10,407 nt of DNA, taken from a bacterium (GTDB lineage: Bacteria > Armatimonadota > Chthonomonadetes > Chthonomonadales > Chthonomonadaceae). The stretch covers positions 1 through 10,407 of the forward strand of contig JAJZFK010000009.1 of NCBI GenBank assembly GCA_021805405.1, given 5' to 3'. The translations under genes and the position numbers were made by a program. The notes under the pieces are model-generated. The model saw nothing but the letters and a program-made list of their open reading frames with translations, ran no database searches and was not told the origin of the DNA. Below are positions 6,080 to 10,407 of this stretch, piece after piece. Every line of letters starts with the position of its first letter. Within the stretch, counting starts at the first letter, position 1.

Positions 6080-6820
6080 TTACGGTGCCGGCATTGTATT
6101 TGCTGCGCTTATGCTAATGCTTTTGCTCCCAGTTGTCTTACCTGTATGGGTTACAGTGGATAAGAGTACAGAGTAGTGCATAAGATCATCTGCATTGGCA
6201 CCGTTTAGCCTTACAACTCGCAATTCACCGGGTTTCATGGTGATCACCGAGTTGCACACAGGCGTGTAAACAGAATCCGGGAGGTTATGAACTAGTTCAA
6301 CCTTAACCTTAACCGTGCCAGGCTGCCCTGCGGCAGTAGTGACCATCACCTGAACCTGGCCAGCTTCCCGCGAGAGCCACGAAGCATTCGCGTTGTACGT
6401 AACCACCGCTCCAACCGGCGCAGATGGTAGAATAGTGAGTGACGCTTCTGTAGAATGCATGGAGGCTAAGGGCGCCGCAGCAAGCAGTACAAGAGCTGCT
6501 GCGCCTGCAAGAACGGCTCGAGGGTTGGATGCAAAGGCTGCTTTCAAACGCTCGATAAACCCACCTTGCCGGCGCGCATCTTTTGTTGCAATCACTGCAT
6601 CCAGACTTCTCATAATATCGCCGTGAAGCGTAACAGGAGAAGCGAGTTCAGGAATATCTCCGAGCGCGGCCCAAACCTTTCGCAAATCTGCAAGCTGCGA
6701 AGCACAGTTATCGCACCATTGCAAATGCTCGTCAATTTTCAGTTTCATCGCAGAATCCACGGATTCCTCAATGAATGCTGAAAACAGTTCTTCAATTTTT
6801 TCACACTGCATGTTCGCCAC
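6080..6820 (-). CDS. Membrane anti-sigma factor with N-terminal zinc-finger (ZAS) domain
   Basis: A 246-residue protein coded just after the ECF sigma gene. The N-terminal cytoplasmic part has the anti-sigma zinc motif H-x3-C-x2-C (His32, Cys36, Cys39 in EHLQWCDNC), which binds and holds the sigma factor. One membrane segment follows at about 100-120 (NPRAVLAGAAALVLLAAAPL). The outer part of about 125 residues is Val/Thr-rich and reads as a beta-sandwich that probably senses the signal. The GTG start at 6820 (MANMQCEKIEELF) has GGAGGG seven bases upstream; ATG 6811 is possible but lacks a site at the right distance. Release of the sigma factor presumably follows proteolysis or a change in the outer domain, which is inferred from the family. 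The gene ends at a strong intrinsic terminator. Confidence 0.88.
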   Translation of the reverse strand: MANMQCEKIEELFSAFIEESVDSAMKLKIDEHLQWCDNCASQLADLRKVWAALGDIPELASPVTLHGDIMRSLDAVIATKDARRQGGFIERLKAAFASNPRAVLAGAAALVLLAAAPLASMHSTEASLTILPSAPVGAVVTYNANASWLSREAGQVQVMVTTAAGQPGTVKVKVELVHNLPDSVYTPVCNSVITMKPGELRVVRLNGANADDLMHYSVLLSTVTHTGKTTGSKSISISAANTMPAP

Positions 6821-6827
6821 GCGTACA

Positions 6828-6833
6828 CCCTCC
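6828..6833 (-). promoter_or_regulatory. Shine-Dalgarno GGAGGG deciding the GTG start at 6820
   Basis: The site is seven bases before GTG 6820 but sixteen bases before the ATG at 6811, so the GTG is the better start. Confidence 0.65.
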
Positions 6834-6842
6834 AACCTTGCT

Positions 6843-6862
6843 GCGAGTGCCAAAGGCACCGC
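6843..6862 (-). other. Hairpin in the sigma/anti-sigma gap
   Basis: On the minus strand, GCG-GTGCC and GGCAC-(T)-CGC form an eight-pair stem with a TTT loop and one bulged T. It lies nine bases before the anti-sigma ribosome site, inside the 89-base gap. It has no T-run after it. It may be a processing or translation-tuning element that sets the sigma to anti-sigma ratio; this is inferred. Confidence 0.4.
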
Positions 6863-6909
6863 CGTTACCCAATCTTTTTTAAAGGTTCAAATGTTGGACG
6901 ACGATTTTG

Positions 6910-7497
6910 CTAGAAGAGTTCCCGCCTCGCCTGAAGTCGTTCGCGCAATAGTAAGCGCGCCCTGTTTAACCGCGATTTAACCGTACCGATAGGCAGCGAA
7001 AGCGCCTCGGCGATCTCCTCGTAAGATAATCCCTCAGTATGGTACAGCAACACCATCAGCCTCTGGTAATCTGGCAGAGTCATAATCGCCGATTCTAGAA
7101 CATCATTTCGCTCGTTGGTCTCCGCCTCTGCCTCTGGGCCTGGCGCGTCGCTCTCTACCTGCCGCGAAACCGAACTCTCTTCCAGTTCGATCACCTCCTC
7201 AAGCGACACCGTCACCTTGTTGCGCGTCTTCTTGCGGCGATCGAGATAGACGTTGGTAACAATGCGGAAAAGCCAGGTTGAAAAATTTGCATCGCCCCGA
7301 AACAGGCCAATTGCCTGATAGACGCGGATGAAAGTATCTACCGTAATGTCGCCCGCGTCGTCGTAATTTGCGCACAGGCGATAAGCGAGATTGTATACGC
7401 GCTTCTCATACTGGCGTATGAGTTCGTCAAAGGCGTTGCGCTCGCCCGCTTTGCAGCGAGCGATGAGCTGTTGTTCGGCTGGGTCTGGCACGCGCAT
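6910..7497 (-). CDS. ECF-family RNA polymerase sigma factor (sigma-70 group 4)
   Basis: A 195-residue cytoplasmic sigma factor with the two ECF domains. Region 2 (about 23-90) includes FDELIRQYEKRVYNLAYRL and the core-binding and melting stretch NFSTWLFRIVTNVYLDRRKK. Region 4 (about 133-187) includes the helix-turn-helix LSYEEIAEALSLPIGTVKSR, which reads the -35 element. The acidic linker (100-132) is long and Glu-rich. Its ATG lies five bases after the stop of the DUF4446 gene, so they are co-transcribed and probably translationally coupled; only a weak ribosome site is seen. The next gene is its membrane anti-sigma factor. Target promoters cannot be predicted from this window. The call is sure; the regulon is not. 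Confidence 0.96.
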   Translation of the reverse strand: MRVPDPAEQQLIARCKAGERNAFDELIRQYEKRVYNLAYRLCANYDDAGDITVDTFIRVYQAIGLFRGDANFSTWLFRIVTNVYLDRRKKTRNKVTVSLEEVIELEESSVSRQVESDAPGPEAEAETNERNDVLESAIMTLPDYQRLMVLLYHTEGLSYEEIAEALSLPIGTVKSRLNRARLLLRERLQARRELF

Positions 7498-7502
7498 ACT
7501 GT

Positions 7503-8003
7503 TTAACGCGCCCGTGCGGCAGCGAGTGCCTTCTGCTCTTCGCCGGAGAGCTTATGGCTTGGCTGCCCATTCTGAATCGATTTTGCATAAACTCGCACAT
7601 CACTGCGGCTGTAAACGCTAGACATCACGAGACCATCCCCACGTTCATCCAACAAAACAAGAGAAAAACTCTGTTCGCCACCAACATCCTGAAAGGCGTC
7701 ATATCGCTCAAGACCTCCGTATCTTAAACAGAGCGGCTGCTTTGCCTGCAATATTGCGACGGCCTGCTCCAGCATCTCCATGCGGTTAACTGTTGTATGT
7801 ACCGTATTCATATGGTCGTTCAGTACAGTCTCAAGGTCTGTAGACGTGCCACGAAGGAGCGATTGAAGCCGCAGATTTAACCGATTGGTTGTTACTAAGC
7901 TGAAAACAAAACCAATAAAAAGTAAAACTACTGCAACTGCCAGAACAACAACAATTGAACTGGTCTGTTGCGAATTAAGGTGCATGATTGCATTTTCGGT
8001 CAA
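7503..8003 (-). CDS. DUF4446 family membrane protein
   Basis: A protein of about 166 residues. One N-terminal membrane segment (about 15-37, VVVLAVAVVLLFIGFVFSLV) is followed by a helical stretch likely to form a coiled coil (about 54-89). The conserved DUF4446 core comes next: RYDAFQDVGGEQSFSLVLLD (100-119), VYAKSIQNG (138-146) and LSGEEQKAL (152-160). The family has no proven function. Here it leads an operon with an ECF sigma factor and an anti-sigma factor, which hints at an envelope-linked role. The start is uncertain. TTG 8003 has AGGA nine bases upstream; ATG 7985 starts just before the membrane segment but has no ribosome site; ATG 8048 would extend into the divergent promoter zone. 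Confidence 0.88.
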   Translation of the reverse strand: MTENAIMHLNSQQTSSIVVVLAVAVVLLFIGFVFSLVTTNRLNLRLQSLLRGTSTDLETVLNDHMNTVHTTVNRMEMLEQAVAILQAKQPLCLRYGGLERYDAFQDVGGEQSFSLVLLDERGDGLVMSSVYSRSDVRVYAKSIQNGQPSHKLSGEEQKALAAARAR

Positions 8004-8073
8004 AGTCGGGTTTCCTATTGCCTGCGGGTATACTAACCTACACTGCATTATGCACCACGTGGGCGGAAAAAGC

Positions 8074-8078
8074 GGAGG
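8074..8078 (+). promoter_or_regulatory. Shine-Dalgarno GGAGG deciding the TTG start at 8084
   Basis: GGAGG is five bases before TTG 8084. It excludes the long frame from ATG 7988, which would overlap the divergent DUF4446 gene. Confidence 0.75.
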
Positions 8079-8083
8079 TCACA

Positions 8084-8614
8084 TTGTCGCGCCAGGCGCG
8101 CCGTCAGGCTGCATTTATTCTAGTTTTTCTGGCAGTTGTCGTGCTTTTCGTAAACACGTTTCGGCTAGGCATAGTCCACGGTGAATCGATGTACCCCACT
8201 TACCTTAATGGGCAAGTGGTGCTTGTACGTCGCTACAACATGTTCTGCCCCCGGCTAAAGCGTTACGATGTAATCTTGCTTCGCCAGGGTAACGATGTCA
8301 TAATTAAGCGAGTATACCGCCTTCCCGGGGAGGTCGTTGATACCACATTTCCGGATGTGAAGGACCAGGCAATTCGTACTGGCTTATCAGACTATTACGA
8401 ACAGCATACCACCCACACGCCCAGTGGAAAGAAAGTGATCTTCACCGTGCCTCCGGGTTACATCATTGTACTTGGCGATAATCTCCCCGTTTCTGATGAC
8501 AGTCGGGTATTCGGCCCGGTACCCATAAAAAACGTTCTGGGTATCGTGGTGAACAGCCCGCCACCTCCCTACCAACCACGCTTGGGCGGCCCTGGGATGG
8601 TGTCACCACGCTAA
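8084..8614 (+). CDS. lepB: Signal peptidase I (S26 family)
   Basis: A 176-residue protein, the short single-anchor form of type I signal peptidase, which cuts signal peptides from exported proteins at the outer face of the membrane. The N-terminal anchor is at about 9-24. The nucleophile is Ser35 in GESMYPTY and the general base is Lys75 in IIKRVYRLPGE. The last conserved box is GDNLPVSDDSRVFGPV (131-146); its Leu replaces the Arg or Asn often seen after GDN, but the DSR is intact. All catalytic residues are present, so it should be active. The TTG start is set by GGAGG five bases upstream. The gene is divergent from the DUF4446 gene across about 80 bases, where TATACT at 8029-8034 could serve as a -10 box but has no clear -35 partner. 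Confidence 0.93.
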   Translation: MSRQARRQAAFILVFLAVVVLFVNTFRLGIVHGESMYPTYLNGQVVLVRRYNMFCPRLKRYDVILLRQGNDVIIKRVYRLPGEVVDTTFPDVKDQAIRTGLSDYYEQHTTHTPSGKKVIFTVPPGYIIVLGDNLPVSDDSRVFGPVPIKNVLGIVVNSPPPPYQPRLGGPGMVSPR

Positions 8615-8653
8615 CTACAATGCAGTTAGAGTAGCGGACTGAATGTATTGTAG
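8615..8653 (+). terminator. Hairpin after signal peptidase, possible terminator
   Basis: CTACAATGCA (8615-8624) pairs with TGTATTGTAG (8644-8653) through ten pairs, one of them a wobble, right after the stop codon. A rival short stem, CTAACT/AGTTAG (8611-8616 with 8624-8629), overlaps it. There is no T-run, so termination is unproven. Confidence 0.35.
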
Positions 8654-8666
8654 CACGGTAACTTCG

Positions 8667-8702
8667 GGGTAGACAATTTTGCAAAGTCGCAATCTGTTAC
8701 CC
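8667..8702 (+). other. Structured leader or dyad before the beta-helix gene
   Basis: GGGTA-(G)-ACA (8667-8675) pairs with TGTTACCC (8695-8702), and inside it TTGC (8679-8682) pairs with GCAA (8689-8692) around an AAAGTC loop. An alternative pairing, GTAACTT (8658-8664) with AAGTTAC (8705-8711), cannot form at the same time as an overlapping GGTAAC/GTTACC pairing. TACAAT at 8722-8727 resembles a -10 box but has no good -35 box. The function is unknown. Confidence 0.35.
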
Positions 8703-8751
8703 GCAAGTTACTCGGCAGGCTTACAATTCACAGGATTTACGAGGCAGCAAT

Positions 8752-10407
8752 ATGCATCAGCTTCCACCCCTAAGACCCGTGAGCGGAATGGTGATCACCC
8801 ATTCCATTAAATTGAGGCCCGGCATCTACAATATGCCTGGCGAAGAGCCCGGGATCACGATAACTGCCCGTCACGCAAAGATCAACCTCACGGGTGTACG
8901 CCTGCACGGAATCAAAGGCTCTGTAGGCATACTGTTAAAAGACTGCAGCCAGGTTCAAATTATCAATGCAGACGTTTCAGGTTTCAATGTTGATATTGAG
9001 CTGGTGCATTGCAGGCACGTGGTGCTTCAACATTGCACGGCGCTGAACAGCGCGGATCCCGGCCCTGGAACGATTATAGACGAAAGCGGCACTCACCCTC
9101 AAGACACACGTGGTGCCGGCTTCTTGGTGCGCTCGTCTTCTCACGTTGAGCTTTCCGGCTGCGCTGCGATGTACGGATGGGATGGGCTGGACCTCGTTAA
9201 TTGTGACCACTGTTCCGCACAGACGTGTAACTTCTCGTACAACGAAAACTGGGGCGTGCACCTTTGGCATAGCAGTGCCAACAGCATATCCCGCTGTTCG
9301 GCAATCTGGTGCACAACAGGCAGGGGCAAGCTTTACCAGGCGCTCACCGGCTGGCAAACGTACGATGCCGACGCGGTGCTGATTGAACATGGCAGCGATC
9401 ATAACACCATCTCACAAAACGACCTACGCTTCGGTGGCGACGGTATATTCATTCGCTCCAACGAGGCACCCGTGAAACCAGGGACGGCAGTTCCCCACGT
9501 GTTTAGCAGCGATTTTAACCGTCTACTTAATAACGATTGCTCATACAGCCCTAACAACGCAATCGAGGTAGATTTTGTTAAAGGAACGCTTATTAAGGGC
9601 AACAACTGCTCGCTCTCCAACTACGGAATGTGGCTTGGCTATTCACGTTACAGCAAAGTCGTAGGCAACCTGTGTGCGTGGGATACCGTGCGGTCTATCG
9701 AGATAGAAAATGGGCAACATGGCACGATCACCGGCAACATACTGGCCGACAAGGGTGCAACCGCAAATAAGGTGTTGATCTTCCTTAGGCAAAACGGTAG
9801 GGATGCAACACCAAGTGGCCCATACCTCATAACAAACAACCTCTTCCTGGGTGGCAGCACGGCGGTCGCTCTTATCAAAACTTCAGTGACGTTGAAAAAC
9901 AACATCCGCGCGGCGAATAACATGACCGATGCATTACCGTCGCTCGTGCGGGCAGACGGACAGTCTGTTACCAGCATATCGGGTGACCTCATACAGCCTG
10001 CTGAACCTCCTTCAACTTCGGTGACGGTTAGCCGAGTGTTAAACAGGACATGGAGCGTTAAGGGTAATCTCACGCTTCCTGCACTACCGATCGCGATGCT
10101 TACCTGCTTGGGTCGCCCCCTCCTGGCAACCCGTGGTAAAGGGTCCATGCTGCAGTTCACCCTCGAGCCGCAGCCATCGCTAACTGGCTGGCAGCAATCC
10201 TCTGCCTTGCAGGTTTTCACCAACCAGGGCTGGAGTGCAAGCACTATCGTTACGGCACCGGCACCGGCCGGGCAATCGCTCATTACCGCACTACAGCCTG
10301 TGAAACTGACAGTGGGTGGCACGTTCACGATTTTGGGACACTTTACGGGCCAAGGTGTGGTCACGGTGAACGGCCTGAAAACGGGTGAATCATCGAGCGA
10401 GTGTAGT
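8752..10407 (+). CDS. Right-handed parallel beta-helix repeat protein with TIG-like C-terminal segment (3' partial)
   Basis: An open frame of at least 552 codons that runs off the right edge. ATG 8752 has GAGG seven bases upstream. After a short entry strand (SIKLRPGIYNMPGEEPGITI, 18-37), residues about 40-400 form many beta-helix coils with the typical rhythm, for example GVRLHGIKGSVGILLKDCSQ, GWDGLDLVNCDHCSAQTCNF, GGDGIFIRSN, NNAIEVDFVKGTLIKGNN and YGMWLGYSRYSKVVGN. Such folds usually bind or cleave polysaccharides. Residues about 415-515 are another beta-rich part. About 515-545 (VKLTVGGTFTILGHF, VVTVNGL) resembles the start of an IPT/TIG Ig-like domain. No signal peptide or membrane segment is visible at the N-terminus. 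Several Cys residues (65, 87, 95, 137, 151, 154, 159) stack at helix turns. No lyase or hydrolase active site could be assigned. Confidence 0.9.
   Translation, partial: MHQLPPLRPVSGMVITHSIKLRPGIYNMPGEEPGITITARHAKINLTGVRLHGIKGSVGILLKDCSQVQIINADVSGFNVDIELVHCRHVVLQHCTALNSADPGPGTIIDESGTHPQDTRGAGFLVRSSSHVELSGCAAMYGWDGLDLVNCDHCSAQTCNFSYNENWGVHLWHSSANSISRCSAIWCTTGRGKLYQALTGWQTYDADAVLIEHGSDHNTISQNDLRFGGDGIFIRSNEAPVKPGTAVPHVFSSDFNRLLNNDCSYSPNNAIEVDFVKGTLIKGNNCSLSNYGMWLGYSRYSKVVGNLCAWDTVRSIEIENGQHGTITGNILADKGATANKVLIFLRQNGRDATPSGPYLITNNLFLGGSTAVALIKTSVTLKNNIRAANNMTDALPSLVRADGQSVTSISGDLIQPAEPPSTSVTVSRVLNRTWSVKGNLTLPALPIAMLTCLGRPLLATRGKGSMLQFTLEPQPSLTGWQQSSALQVFTNQGWSASTIVTAPAPAGQSLITALQPVKLTVGGTFTILGHFTGQGVVTVNGLKTGESSSECS

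Noticed and set aside
7988..8083. Upstream extension of the signal peptidase gene
   Set aside because: It would overlap the divergent DUF4446 gene and put a soluble extension before the membrane anchor. TTG 8084 has GGAGG.
8977..9402. Minus-strand open frame of 141 codons
   Set aside because: It is opposite the well-supported beta-helix coils and resembles no protein.
9648..10364. Long open frame on the minus strand (238 codons)
   Set aside because: It lies fully inside the beta-helix gene, has no ribosome site, and its translation shows no domain or normal composition. It is a shadow of the plus-strand frame.
1..10407. CRISPR array, transposon, phage or tRNA
   Set aside because: I found no regularly spaced repeats, terminal inverted repeats with a transposase, integrase, or cloverleaf-like sequence.

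Overview
This is a bacterial chromosomal window of moderate GC with dense, compact genes. Three genes (at 1236, 3219 and 8084) are best read from TTG starts, and one (at 6820 on the minus strand) from GTG. The mix is an ECF sigma factor with a zinc-finger anti-sigma factor, a DUF4446 protein, a short signal peptidase I, a DUF58 protein, secreted beta-sandwich and beta-helix proteins, and a Gfo/Idh/MocA oxidoreductase. It would fit an Armatimonadota- or Chloroflexota-like lineage, but that is an inference from gene style only. There is no rRNA or other marker gene. I see no phage, transposon, tRNA or CRISPR.

Plus strand, 1-5363. The window opens inside a secreted-type protein with an Ig-like domain and a transglutaminase-like Cys-His-Asp set. 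Next come two tandem, distantly related paralogues of an unrecognised family (1236-1847 and 1886-2509), preceded by a perfect 13-bp inverted repeat. After a 149-bp gap come a TlpA/ResA-type thioredoxin-like protein and a DUF58 protein, which overlap by four bases. A Gfo/Idh/MocA oxidoreductase with its own Shine-Dalgarno follows. A GC-rich hairpin (5381-5411) closes this block and the convergent minus-strand block.

Minus strand, 8003 down to 5420. A DUF4446 membrane protein, an ECF sigma factor and a membrane zinc-finger anti-sigma factor form an operon that ends in a strong intrinsic terminator (6017-6056). Downstream lies a universal stress protein with its own -10 box and an AAGGAGG ribosome site. 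The sigma/anti-sigma pair is a likely envelope-stress switch; the sensed signal is unknown.

Plus strand, 8084-10407. Divergent from the DUF4446 gene is a complete signal peptidase I. A structured 137-bp spacer follows, and then a large right-handed beta-helix protein with a TIG-like C-terminal segment that runs off the window. The main unexplained items are the tandem paralogue pair with its leader inverted repeat, and the beta-helix protein without a visible signal peptide next to a structured spacer.
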